Shown: positions 35,771 to 48,913 of the stretch, piece after piece
How the letters are laid out: each line of letters opens with the position of its first letter
How positions within the stretch are numbered: the first letter of the stretch is position 1
DNA from: Thuidium tamariscinum
Lineage: Eukaryota > Streptophyta > Bryopsida > Hypnales > Thuidiaceae
DNA length: 64,000 nucleotides
Assembly: GCA_947034885.2 (NCBI GenBank)
Contig: OX344751.2
Location: 37,229,082 to 37,293,081 of the forward strand
Direction of reading: 5' to 3'
Made by a program: the position numbers and the translations under genes
The notes under the pieces: model-generated
The model's database searches: none
What the model was told of the DNA's origin: nothing
The model's input: the letters and a program-made list of their open reading frames with translations, nothing else

Positions 35771-36976
35771 CAAATGATGGGAGTGAAGTGCGATTTTTTA
35801 AAAATAGTGAAAAAATTCAAAATAAATAAATAAAAGAATCCATTTTTTCAAACTTAAAGATTCTTTTTTTTCAATAAATTTCATCTTGAAAAAAAAAAAA
35901 TTTGTATTCGGTATAAGTATACCTCAATAGTGCACTTTGAGCACATGTGGAAGTTGGACAGTTTAATATTTTCAAAAATATTCTTAGGGACTGTGTAACT
36001 GTACTAGAGGACCATGCATGCCAAATCTTTCGGCTCAATATTTGCTTTTTTGGGTCAAAAATAGGTCTATAACGCCCCCAAATGGCCAAAGTAGACACCC
36101 AATTGGGCCCAGTTCAAAAATGATAAAACAATTTTTAAAAAATTGACAAAATTACACCACGTGTAAAACTTTTTTGTGCACCTTCATTCCAAATTTCAAG
36201 TCAAAAAAACAAAAGATGAAAAAATGTTATGAGCAAAAAACTACCTAGTAAAGGTCAAGGGGACAAAAAAAAGGACAAGTGTTTCTTGCAATCACCCTGT
36301 ACAAATTTAAACTAAACATCTTAGAGATCACTTAGGGGAAAAACAACACACAATATCACTTATGGATTATAATGTTTGATCTTGAACTACAATATTATAT
36401 TGGGGGCAGAATGAGGAAGAATAATTGGTGGCCCGTTTGTTTCTTTCTGGGTTGTGCATTGGTCTTTCAACGTAGAAAGTCTCGGTGCGTTTTCAAATAA
36501 TTCTTCTGCTGAAATCGGCGTTTCAGACGGAGTTCCGCCATTTTTGCGGTCAATCAATTTTAATTTTGTGTCTTTGTGATATTGTACGAACTTGTAAATT
36601 AGATTTTGGGCATTAAGTTTTCGATACTAAGGTTTGGAAAAATGGTGAGATGAACTCTACCAGAAATGTTACCAGAATATATCAGCTGAGAAGGACACAG
36701 AAATTAAGTTCTTGGGATTTACACTTTCTTTGCAGAAAAATGCTGTTTCGGGGTTAACACAAAAAGTGGCATGAAAAGGGTACATTTGGGAGGAGGCCTT
36801 AGATTCACTTCGTGGTACCAGTAACCGAGGCCGCTTGTCACATTTCACTTGATTGGATGGAATCGCCGAGGTGGAAAAACCTTCATGCATGTGAGGTTAG
36901 TATCGGATGCATGAATGGAACAAGAATTCGTTGACATACAGCAGTTTTCTTAGTCACTCTCATGGAAAGACCTGGA
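35771..36976. other. Gene-free stretch before duplication copy 2
   Basis: No gene is supported. At about 36,270-36,300 there is a single inverted copy of the TIR seen at 419/1148. The short open frames show no motif. Confidence 0.5.
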
Positions 36977-37532
36977 AGCACTCAAATCAGAATGTAGGAT
37001 TTATGGGTCCTCATGTAAACTTAGTTTCTGTGGATCCGAGTCTTTTTGCAATAGGTAGAAGATTCTGGATTCCGCTGCATGTAATCTTGAAAGGGATCCT
37101 GGCTAAACACAAAACCTCAACCTGGAACAGAAGGAACGCAACTGCAGAGGACTTTGTTGCAGGAGGCATCGCCCGAACGTAAAAAACTGGTTTCAATTGA
37201 AAATGGAAGGGTATCATGCAATTTAACTATATCTATACAGAACCCTGGTTTCCTTTGAAAATGGAAGGGTATCTTGAAAGCAATGACTATATCTATGAAT
37301 ACAGAAACGCACAGCACTGGGGTTTTTCAGAGTTCACGATTTCAGCCGAGGGAATCGATCATTGTTTCGAATTCAGCCCGTGCACTTCTGGCCCCATCAT
37401 CTCTTCTCAAAGTAGCAGGAATTTCACATCGTGGTCGCACGCATGTTGCCCAAATCACCGGCTCTATTCTCGGAGCAATTCAAGTCTTGAGCTTCGGCAC
37501 CTCCGAATAGGGTACGAAAAATGTCTTTTTTG

Positions 37533-40500
37533 TCAACGGAGAAAAATCACGAGCATGACGGTCACGAAAATGAAGGTGACAACGGACAGGAACAACCATT
37601 TGCGGTAATGGTGGAATGCATTCAACACCCGCAGAATGACCGGCGGATCCACCTGCAGATCGACCCGAGACGGAACAAATTAACAACATAATTGTGTACA
37701 TCCTAAGCTCTTTAATATCACACCCTATTTTTCTCGAATTGCAAGTGATTACAGCGGAGTTCTGTGGAATTTTGACAGAAGTTAGTGTTCAATTCATGCA
37801 AAGTCCATTATAGAAGTACTCGGTGTCACAAGAGTCGATCAGGGACGTGGTCTACGATCCATTTCACACTGGACATTTTTTTATTGTATGTAACAGGAAG
37901 TGCAGAGTAGGTTTCGTATGAGGTAGGTCCGTGGAAAAGAATGTGATAATAAAGAAGGTGGTAGTAAGGAGGTCTGAGTGTAGATGCAATGAAGTGACGC
38001 ATGAGAGATTGACGTGCATTTATTAATTCGTTCAAGTTTATGAAATGGACACTTATTCTCAGCTGGCTTCCCCGCACATACGAATGGTGAGCAGCGTAAA
38101 CTTTGCTCAGCTTCTGAGAAATTCCTAGACACAAAGGCTTCATTTAGATTGAGAGATGAAGGAACTCACCTCCCCTTGAACTTCCAAAACGGTTTCGGTT
38201 TTAAGAAAATCTGCCAGTCATGAAAAATTCATGTTATTCCAAACGATTCAAGATTTCCCAGGCCAAACCTTTACACACGAAAGACAGCTATAAAAGTCAT
38301 CCAACCAATGTCTGCAGGGTACGGACTTGGACAACTCCGTGATTGCGTATCATTTCAAACAGAAAAGGGAAGACCTGATGAAGTTCCAGAAACTTCTGTT
38401 CAAAGTCCTTCAGTGCATGATGCCGCTCTTGAATCTCAGCTATGGTGTCCCGTACCTGCACCACAGTGTCAAAGAAGAAACTGAAGGTAAAACCTCTCAG
38501 CTTGAGGTGGTAATGTAACCCTCTTGGAAGCGGAAAAACCGAGCACAAACGACACACAGATGTGAGACAATACAACGTCTAGCTGAACCGTTCAAGATGA
38601 ACAAAAATGCTTTGAAATTTGCCCAAACAGAATGTACCTCGCCTCGTCTTCGCGCCAGAATGACAGTTCGGAAAATCGGCTCACTGTCTCCTGCTTCAAT
38701 CAGGCGTGTAATCATCTGCGAACCACACAAAGCAATTGAAGAGAGGCAAAACTACAACCCCAAGCAGGAAAAACGAAGAATTGTCAAAGTCCTCATTATA
38801 AGTGCACCTAAATTTGGTCTAGGATCTCACTCAGAAGGTGTACACTCTGGGGAAGAGTCTCCAGGGATTGGCTTGGGAACAGAGGCCCAAGTAAGACCTT
38901 CCGTATTCGGATATTGAAAGATAGCATTACATTTTATCGTGCTTATGACAAGAAGGATCGAAGCCCATGAACCATTCAGACTGAGTAGTTTGAGAGATCA
39001 TGCAGAGAAGGGAAAAGGATGCAGACTCAGCCCTGAACAGAATCTGTGACTCGATGGAAATCCAAAACTTGCACTCGGAAGTGGATTGACGCACTTACGG
39101 ATTCATCAACTTGCTGACCCGTAGCTGCGCACACATCAATCGAAACATAGAAGTGAGATTCACAATATCGTCCAAAATCCTTCCGAGCAGCAGAATAACA
39201 GGGACTGAAATGCACATCAAATCAGTTCCAGACTCACCGGCGAAAACACGTGTTTCAACTATCTCCCGAAACCCGTCTTCAAATCTTGGCCCCAGTGCCT
39301 GCGCTTCAACTTTCTCAATTTAAGCGCAAGCTTAAACTCACATCCAAGGATTTGCAAAGCACCAAGAAAACAATGATTCAGAGATGGAGTCAGAATCTCA
39401 ATCGAAGAGCTCCAGTCGCTTAATGACCGAAATCTTAACAACGAACCTGATATTCAACCGTGAGCTCCCTCAGCCTCCTCTTCAAATTTCTGAGACGAGT
39501 CACATATAGTCGCAATGAAAAGAATCAATAACTATCTTTCTCATCTAAAGCAGAAGGCACTAACATCATATGTAGGAAATGATCAATCCTGTTGTTTCAA
39601 CTCATAGACAGTTCACGGTCCATCGAATGGCGGCAGCCCGAAATTCTTCAGAAGTTTAGCATGACTACTTTACAATTCTATTTCAGTCATGAACTGGGAA
39701 ACAAAGTCACGAAAATCCCAACCCAGCGACCAACAGGTCTATCAACATCCTCCAAGACAAAAAGGCTCACAACAAGGCTTACGAAGTGCGAGACATCCAT
39801 GCCCGATAAGTGTGGGACCCTGCATGACGATTCCTGATTTCGCGGCTCGCAGCATTCTGCGAAACAGCCAGCGGAAATGAAATGAAAGTTGCGTCACAGA
39901 AAAGCCCACAGACAATATAAATAGAATCGAGGGAGCTTCATTTGTGGAGAAAACGCAAGAAACGGTTGGAGAAGAGGGAGATGACAACGGCAAGGAGTTA
40001 CATGAAAAGGAAAATGGCAGCAAAAATTCCACATACCGATCTGTCCAATGTCTCCAATTTCCCCCTTAAATCTCGAGCGAGCACACAGATTTCATCCAGA
40101 TCCTCGACCATTTTCTCCTTCAGAACTGCACATCAGTTTGTTTACTTGATAAAGAGCCTCTTGAGAAGCAGTGAAGTTCAATGTCAAAGTATCAAATCTC
40201 GGTCAGGATCATTCCTTTGAGTCTGGTGGTTCAATATCGAGTAGGAACTGTTGTGAATCCCAAGGAGCCACACCACTGCAGAATCCCCACGCTTCAACAA
40301 TAGGAACAGATTTATTCAAGGAGAGCAGTATCTTACTCCATCACATGATGCACATCATTGTGGGGTGCAACTAAGTGAGCAACCTAGTCTCTACTTGCTG
40401 TAACCTCAAAAGAACTCAAACCTAAACCAACGATCTTGGAAGTTGCAATCAAGGGTATGAAGACCGCAAGAGCCTAAAGAAGTCATGCCTTTCAGTTCTG

Positions 40501-41540
40501 TAGCTCTTGTCTCATTCCTGTAGTCCTCATTCGAATTCTGTTAATCCATGAAAGCGGTGAGATTAATTTACATAGGTGTACGTTACCATGTGGCAAATAG
40601 TCGTTCCAGTCATGAGGCCAATTTAGATTGTTCAGGGTAAAGCAAAAAAATGGATAGAAGAAGCTTGAGATTTGGCACTGTGCAATTAGGGTGAGCGGTA
40701 GGGCTTAGATTACATCAATGCATTCATTGTAAGGTAACGAGTCTAGCATATGAGAATCGTATAAGCGCCACCTCTTAATCACTCAGTAGTTCTTGTTACT
40801 TAGCGTGAAGTCGATTGAACAAAAATAAGGTTAGACAAGTAAACATGTGATTTCACCCCCCATCGAGGCGTAAAATCTCTTGTTATCTCGAGCTTGCTGC
40901 TTCCAACTTTGCAGTCTATAGCATCCCTTATTTTATTCCTCCTCACAGATGCACAGTCAGGTTTCACTAACACCCTTAAAAGTCAACTGAACTCCACACG
41001 AAAGAAGAACCTGAACTGCAAGATCGAAGCTACATTCACAATCAAGCTACTCCACATTACATCTCGGGTTAGGAAATTTTGGCTCAAGCCACAGGTTATT
41101 GGAAACTCGACAAACCTGCAACGTGAGTAACTTCTGCCGAATCTCATCTATGGAGCTATTGACATCGTTGAACTCCCGGAAGAATTGCATCATTTCTTGG
41201 CCAGGCGGAGCACGAATCTGAGTTGCAGAGGAAGACGAAGCCCCCGACTCCGGGTGCGAGAATCGGACACCTCCCGTGTCCTGCACATTCACGAAGACGA
41301 GCACCATCATTAAAAGAATTCGCAGAAATAGTCACCATTCTAGTGCACTGACCAATCCGTCCAAACCAACATTTCAGAAAGCACTGAGGCAATTAACCCC
41401 CGGGTATCGCCTGTCCACAATTCAATCGCAGTACGTATGGAAAACCAATTCAAGTCGAACTCAACAACAAGGACATCGGTAACTAAGACTCCACATCCCA
41501 AATTCAAATTCGCTCAACATACCCGAGGGAGATCGTTCAT
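37533..41540 (-). pseudogene. SYP1-like syntaxin, second copy, broken near the SNARE 3' end
   Basis: The start MNDL is at 41,540-41,538 and the stop at 37,533-37,535, with the same 13-exon layout as the copy at 4,964-9,004. Exons 1-10 are open and nearly identical. The exon homologous to 5,599-5,664 (here 38,170-38,210) is 25 nt shorter: a 24-nt in-frame loss plus one missing A, so its frame reaches a stop at the exon end. It also loses the zero-layer region. The next exon has lost its donor: GT became CT at 38,062-38,061. The last exon is intact and keeps YRKW, closer to the canonical plant Lys-Trp than the intact copy. A functional Qa-SNARE is therefore unlikely without unusual splicing. 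Confidence 0.8.
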
Positions 41541-42130
41541 GGCGACTCCGACCCCACCAGCTCCAGCCGCACCGGCCACCCTCACAATCAAGCTAAGAAT
41601 CAACAAATTAGTTCTACGCGGATCAACTCTTCAATTCGGGTGAAATCGTGCTTGAATGCTGATGCTGACTTGCATTGCTTCATCATCCACACTGAGCTCC
41701 CCACCTCAAAATTTTCTCTCTGATTTCAATTTCAGACACCGCCAATTCAGAAACTAAATCATCACTGCACTGCGACTCGATATCCGAACCCAAACCTTCG
41801 CCTCCGCAGCGTCTATCCGGTGCCTCGCGCTGGAGAATTTAACACTCGAGGCTCCAGGACGGTCGAGAGTAATTATTGCGAGGGCGAAGGCGAAGGACAA
41901 GGACATTAAACGACTTGGCGCTCTTGCTCCAATTCCAATCCGCAGGCACGGTGCTCATCAGCTAGCAGAGTAACAACTGAGACGAAAACTGAGAATGATT
42001 GGGCGCGCACAGGCTTGGCAGGACGTGCTGCTGCTGTAAGCTTATGTTTTGCAAGGCCATCCGAGCTACAGTGGTGTATCTCTGTGTGTTGCTGGTGGCC
42101 AGTTTGAAACGAGTCGGGCGGGCCTCGGGA
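41541..42130 (-). promoter_or_regulatory. Upstream region of syntaxin copy 2
   Basis: Nearly identical to 9,005-9,600, including the GC-richer part. Homology turns patchy after about 42,135, where CAATGTGCACACGCGGGCG replaces the copy 1 sequence. No defined promoter element was assigned. Confidence 0.4.
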
Positions 42131-42134
42131 AGCC

Positions 42135-45100
42135 CGTCAATGTGCACACGCGGGCGATCGAGGTTGCGAACGGAGGCCTCGGTTTGAATTGGGCCCAGCA
42201 GGAATCATCTCGGGGGGAAACGCGGGAATTTTTAGTTTTTAATTTTTTCAAATTTTTTGTGGCAAATTCTGAATTCATATTTGCGTTCGGAATCCCCCAC
42301 TTAGGTAGCGAATGTGCAGAATTTTGGCCCAAAATTGAGGGCATTTTTTTAATTACTTTTACCTTGGAGAACCAAAAGTTTACCTCACTAGGCCGACTTC
42401 AAATTTAGGGCTTTAGCATTGCAAATAGGGTGGAGTGAGTGTGGCCAATCTTTTTTTCCATCTCAAGCATTTAAAGTAGGAACAAGATTTTTGAATGCCT
42501 CATTGTAGATTTTACAATTTAGCAAGAACATGAAAGGGTAAAACAAGGCTATTCTACTTTTAAAGTGTGAAAAAAATTATTGCTAATGTATAGCAACTAA
42601 GGTAAATGCAAAAAATACTGAATTGTCACTATCAGCAATTGAATATAATTATATACTCCCTCCATTCCAAAATGATTATATACAATTTTGTTAGTATTTC
42701 TTGAGCCAATTTCTCTGATCATATTGTGAAAAACATAATTAACCATTCAATGATTTAGACCATTTTCTTGTCATATTTTCTCAAAATTGCAATTTTTGTT
42801 GCGTTTATTTTAGAAACAAAAAAAACATCCTTTTGGAATCTAATTGTAGAATCTAGTACCTATCTTGTTCATAATTAATCATGTGGTATAAATTTTATGA
42901 AGTTTGACTATAGATTGGAAGATATGAGCAACTAAAGTTATTTTTTCAAAAAGAGGTTGAAATTGCCCAACAAACTATATTGTCAATAACTTTTTCCATT
43001 ATTAGTCCAAATATAATGAACCAAAGCTTTACATGTAGACAAAAATACATTACTTTAGAAAATTTTAAAATTTAATTTTGTTCTTTTTGAAAAAAAAATT
43101 TGTTGCTTGCCTAACTTAGTTTTAGGTTTTTTGTTTTATACCTTGTGCTATAAGACACCAATTGAAATGAAAATTATATTCCCACAAAACTTGTTAACTT
43201 TTTTAAACTTATGTAAATGTTTCAAAAAGTTTCGCCAAACATTGAGGACGACGAAACTTGCCTAAAATTCATTTTGTTCCCGAAAGGTGAATTCTCCTTT
43301 AGGAGTTAAGAATGGTTTCAAGTTTTCTATCTCTAGAATTAATGAAGAACATTGCATTGCTTATTACAACTAAATAAAATTAGCTAGAAGGAAGAATTTT
43401 TTTGATTTATTCAAAACAACTTTAAAAAATATGACATTCGAAATAAACAACCATTTTGAGGGACAAAAGGTACGTAATATAGTAAAATATAAATATTTTA
43501 ATTCTTATATCTTATTTGCATATGTTAGAAGATTCAATACATTGTAACTATGTGTTTTATTCTTAGGATCATTTTGTCAAATAACATGTGGTTCTATAAA
43601 AATTATAAAAATAAGTCAATGCATTTTTACTTCAATCTTTATTTTTTATTTTTTATAAATAATTCAACATGGCAATTAATACATGAGTAGGATATTTTTT
43701 TGAGAATTGCAAAAATAAAATTGCAAAATGTTTATTAAAAACAACACTCTTTCTTTTTGCTTTTTTTATGTCATTTAAAATTTAAAATTTTAATTACTAG
43801 GATGATAGAAAGATTGTAAAAACTAATAAGAGAAGTTTCAATAAAAACACCACTCTTTATTTATTTATATATTCAAAATGACATATCATTCATGATTAGG
43901 AAGAGCCTTAGAGAATTTCAAAGAATAAATAGGGAAATTTTTACTTAAATTTTATTCCATATTTTTTTAATTTATGAGACAAATAATACATGAATAGGAT
44001 GATTTTTTGAAAATTACAAAAAAAAAATGTGTGAGTTCTCACTTAAATCTCCATTAAGACTTTATTTTTGAAAGACTTGTTTATTTGTGCAATTTGGGTA
44101 GCCCCTTCCATAGTTACTATTTCCATGGTCATTCCACTTACATACATCTATTTAAAGAGAATAAAAATTTCTTGAAAGAGATTTAATTTTTCTTCTACCC
44201 ATGTTTGTCCCTTAGTCTATGCCACTTGCATTTGCACCACTTGTATGCACTGTTTGATAGGAAAGCAATGTCCTAAGAAGGATACTGGCCTTTTTTAATA
44301 TTTTAATACTAGAGAAATTGAAGAACCATATATGTATCCACTTTCAATAAATCAAATTCCATTGAAAATATCCTTAAAAAATTCATTAAATCATTTCCTT
44401 ATATAAATGCACTTGGCTCTTGATTATTTGAATTTGAATTTTATAAGGATATCAACATCCTATACTAGAATATCAAAGATGTTACACAATAGCTTGAATC
44501 TTCTTAGAATTCCTTAAAATTCACCTTGAAGTGTTTCAATATCCAATTTTCTAGACATGTACAAATTGAAAATTAGATTTTTTTTTCATTATATCTTGAA
44601 TGAAAGTCATCCTAATTTTTAGGGGTACTTTATGAAGTTGTTTTCCTATCCAAGGGTTGGATTTAGTATTATTCTAGAAACAATGGATTTCTCTAAAATT
44701 ACAAATATAGAAGTTTGTCTAGTGGTTGACGAAGCTAAAATTGCATTGATTCTAATTTAAACCTAAAATTGAAAAAAGAGGTCACTGAATCAAAAAATTC
44801 CAAAATTCCAAAAAGTCACCATTTCAAATAAAACCTCATTTCAAATCCATTCCAACAAAATTTACTCAAAAAGATAATATTTTGCTTGTAGTAGTATTTA
44901 GAAAGAATTTTGAATTTTTTTCTTTTGAAGTTTACAGAAAATATTGGTGATAGCATTGGTAAATCTAACCACATGGATAGAATCTAGAATCCCAATTCGA
45001 AACATTTTACTTGCATCTCAATTCCAAAATATTCTTCCAAGTAGTACTTTATGATAGTTTTTCCAAAATCATCAACTTTGGGGATGAGTCTAGAATTGGA

Positions 45101-46420
45101 GGGGGGGCTCTTCTTATAAAAATAAAGATAAAGGTGTAAACACTAGGTAATTAATGAGGGGGGATTATTATTATTTTTTAACTAGAAAACAACCCTCTAA
45201 CTTGACATACAAATATACATTTTTATATATTGACAAGCATGTTTGGGGTACCTCATAAATGACATCACACAATCAAATTCACTAAGATTCATTTCTTTAA
45301 TATAGATTGAAATACAATTCTTGTTGTAGAGATATAATTTTAACCCCTAAAGAATCAAACTTTGTTTTTTGGGAACATAGTAATTTTGGACAACTCACTA
45401 TAGATGAAATTTTCGTTTTTCACTTTGAAGTTTTTCTTAAACATGCACCTGAGGAGTAGCTTTAAGGCCCAACAATTTTCATAACTCTTGACTAGATAGT
45501 TAAAAAGTTGTTGCAGGATATTTGATTTTCTCTATTTGGTTGGCAACCCGGGCAGCTTAAGAAACTTCTTAAAATTTTCTTTTCTTAAAATGAAAATTTG
45601 AAACTGGTTTTTTAGATTTATATAGACATGGGAAGCTTTGACTCATGCCATTTGGATTAATGAGATGAAAGTTACTAGGAGTTTTAGTTTGATTGTGGGT
45701 AGTTTGTAGGAAGTTATAGATTGTCTAGTCTAAAATAAACTTTGAAGTCCTTTATTTCATTCAATCTTTAATATTTTTGAAAAAAATAAAAAAATATAGT
45801 GAAGACTCTTTATTACAACATTACAACCGTTCAAATTGGCATTTTTTTAATTGAATAAATTAATTTTTAACAATTTTGAATTTTGAATCATTCTCTACCT
45901 CTTTCCACTTATTATTTTTTTGTACATGTTGTACAATTCCAAATGATTTGAAATTTTTCAAGCATGTAGACAAGTTGAATTAAAGAAAAATCTAAAGAGT
46001 TACAATCATTTTGGCATTTTTTCATACAAATGTGACCTTTTGAAGTGTAGTTGCCCAGATTTCTGTGATGGTAAAAAAAGGATTTTTGTAACTTCAAACA
46101 CTAATAACTTGCAATCTACATGGTGAAAAATTTTGAAATTTTTTCTACATGTTGTCAAACTAGTGCACTAAAAGATCCTGTGGTAATATTATTCCTAAAA
46201 AGAAAATTCAAAAATTTGGTAGTTGTATTAGAAATGATAGTTTTAGAGCAGTTTTGGTGAAAACATAGTCAAAAACCTTTAGGGGTTAATTCAAATTTGC
46301 TTACTTCAAGTAGATTATAATATGAAACCATAAAAAAACTTACCATTAATAAATTAATGTCGTTAAATTGATTCCTGTAACTCTTGTCAAGACTGTGTCA
46401 CAATGTCCAATTTTCATTCA
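42135..46420. other. AT-rich non-coding flank of copy 2
   Basis: No gene is seen. It is collinear with the flank at 9,700-17,030 apart from the indels noted for the segmental duplication. Confidence 0.6.
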
Positions 46421-47925
46421 ATAATAAAAAAAGAATCTCAAAACTTATTAGAAAATGTACTCAAATCACTTTATTAGTTTATGATGTTTTGATAACCAAT
46501 TGTAGTAATTTATAATTTGATATGGGATGTTTAACTTATTTTTTATTATTTTCCAAATCATCTTATATACTACAAAGAAGGGCTATATTTAAAAGGAATT
46601 CAAAATTGAAGATTTCTTTTAATATCTTATTTGAAATGTGAAAAGTAATTTTTAAAGTAGTAAATAGGCCAAAACACATGATAATATATATATACACGTT
46701 TTTATTATCTATTGACATGAAATTAGCTACTAAATCCTAATAAATATGAAAATTTAATATTTAATATTTAATAAATTTTTATTCTTCAAAATAATATGGC
46801 TATATGTGTTATAATAAGAACTAATGTTTTTAGAAAACTAATCTCAATTTTATTTGTAAATTAGGCTACTTGCAATTATTTCATTCTTAATTCCTTGGTT
46901 TCTGAGTGGGATATCCCAAGCATGCTTGTATCCATGTAGTGAATTTATACACATTGCAACAACATTACAATAACAATGTTTTTGTTTTAAGCCCACACTA
47001 TTTTTGTTTAAGATAAGAGATGATTTAAAATCTAATAGTTTTTTTGAACTTGTAGACCTTGTAAGCTTAGAGCTTGACTTAGAGCCATAAACAATACACT
47101 TGAACATGTAATCTTATATTTAGAAGTTTCATATATATTTTTATTCATTTTTTTCTTCTATATTTAGTGTAAAATAAGGTTTTTGATTCATTTGCATTTC
47201 TCACTTATTGGAAGAGGAAAGCCTCAAAATTAAAGAGTACCTAGTTCATTTTTCTAATCCCTTATCTAATAAATTCTTTTTCACATTGATAGTGTGGTGA
47301 AATACCATATTTTGTACATGATATAAGCTTTTTTTTATTTCTTCAAAATTTCACAATATTTTCAAATTTCACAAAAAAAATCTAGAAATTTTATATGTAT
47401 AGAAGATATTATTGTGACTACATCCATGAAAAAGTATATTAAAGGACATGATGAGGGTTGTGGAAGCATTATGGGATATAATGCTAAGTCCATTAGTTCA
47501 TCATAGACACTTATATCTAAACTTTTTGCAAATCAATAGGTGCATGAAGAGAGTTTGTATTATAAATTATAACCCTTTTCTAAGTATGCAATGGAATGAT
47601 GACAAATTTGCCTTGAAAACTCGACTTGGCATTATGAACATGAATACTAGTTGAAACATTATGAGCATTGAATTCCTTTGGCAATAGTTACCTAAATCCA
47701 AAGTTGTAATGTTGGATTTTTCAACTCCTTGATTCTTTGAATTTCGGTTTCCTTGAATTTTTGATTTCTTACTATTTTTGTACAAGGGTGTGAGTGTCTG
47801 AATGATGGGAGTGAAGTGCGAGATTTACCCTCTTTTGCAGTTAACAACTCGTATTGGCCTACGATTCAGGAAGTTGGTGGATTTGGGGATGGTTTTGCAC
47901 TGCAAGAATAATCAGGGTTGCTAGC
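46420..47925. repeat. Dispersed repeat, copy 3 of 3
   Basis: Direct repeat of 34,390-35,770, followed at 47,826-47,900 by the short block also seen at 3,890-3,960. It ends at the GAGC-rich motif. This is the truncated start of a further duplication unit. No gene is recognised. Confidence 0.8.
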
Positions 47926-47927
47926 AA

Positions 47928-47975
47928 GCGAGCATAGGAGCGTGAGCTTGGAAGCCTAAGAGCTTATGAGCAGGA
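47928..47975. repeat. GAGC-rich junction motif, copy 3
   Basis: TTGCTAGCAAGCGAGC followed by further GAGC units. It is in direct orientation to 17,041 and inverted relative to 34,335, and marks the right edge of the third repeat copy. Confidence 0.55.
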
Positions 47976-48257
47976 AAATAAAGGTTCCAAAAAATCGATG
48001 AAGGTCCTAAGACCGTGGATGGTCCTATGATTGTGGTTTTGGAAACATACAGTGTATGTCACTTAACTGTTCATTGTTTTTGAATTTGTGGTAGAACACC
48101 TTCAGTTCATTGTAAGAAGTTTTGATTCCGAATTCATATGACTAATCCTTTTTCAAAAAGACAGCCAATTGATTATGCTTTAGAACTACATGTGATATTT
48201 TCTTGCTCTCACATTCAAGGGGATTATGTTTAAAAGGAAATGATTTCTATTTCATTT

Positions 48258-48612
48258 CCCATTTTTTTGGTAGATACTTTCTTTGTGGTGAACTTTAAAT
48301 CACTCCCCTTTTTTTCATAGAGACTTTCTTTGAGGTGAACTTTAATTTCACTCTCCGTTTTTTCTATAGAGACTTTCTTTGTAGTTTAGGGTGAATTTAC
48401 TCCCCATTTCTTTTGTAGAGACTTTAATTGTGGTGAACTTTAAATTCAATTCCCATTTTGTTTCATAGAGACTTTCTTTGAGATGAACTTTAATTTCACT
48501 TCCCATTTTTTTTGGAGAGCCTACCTTTGTGGTGAACTTTAAATTCACTGCCCATTTCTTTTCCTAGAGATTTTCATCGTGTTGAATTTCAATTGCACTC
48601 TCCATTTTTTTG
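48258..48612. repeat. 49-bp tandem array, about seven copies
   Basis: The TAGAGACTTTC landmark or its variants recur at about 48,271, 48,318, 48,367, 48,416, 48,466, 48,515 and 48,565, a 47-50 bp period. The unit includes GTGGTGAACTTTAAATTCAC. The minus strand is open through part of it, but the frame is just a product of the repeat. It lies about 300 bp beyond the 3' end of gene B copy 2. Confidence 0.85.
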
Positions 48613-48913
48613 GGGGGAAAGAAACTGTGCTTAATATGAATAAGGTATTTTGCTAACTTGTACTTCATAGTCCTTTCTAACACCTATATGATTTCTTATT
48701 TTCAGTTTTTATTTATTTGTTAGTAGATGTGAGGTGTGCATTTATATTTTGTAAATTAATCTTTGGGTAAAATCCAAGTACAATTTTTTGAGAGAAATTA
48801 AGCAGTTAAAAAATGAAAAGAGATAAAGGGACATCCAAGAAGTAGCCATAAAACTCACAAATCCAATTATAATAAAAAAAACACAATAGTTTGATTCAAG
48901 AGATTCATTGATC
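48613..48913. other. 3' flank of gene B copy 2
   Basis: No gene is seen. The part nearest the gene (about 48,835-48,913) is similar to the sequence after the gene B copy 1 stop. Confidence 0.5.

Larger units (their letters stand above)
36977..46410. repeat. Segmental duplication, copy 2
   Basis: Collinear with 4,072-17,030. It contains the broken syntaxin copy (37,533-41,540) and its AT-rich flank. The block 38,220-42,130 is nearly identical to copy 1, whereas 36,977-38,215 and the AT-rich flank show many substitutions and indels. It lacks the 12.1-14.4 kb TIR element and the 10.6-11.8 kb duplication, but has about 690 bp extra at 44,465-45,150. Confidence 0.9.

Noticed and set aside
48348-48548. 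Minus-strand frame of repeated Lys/Phe-rich peptides
   Set aside because: It is the translation of the 49-bp tandem array; no flanking coding sequence.
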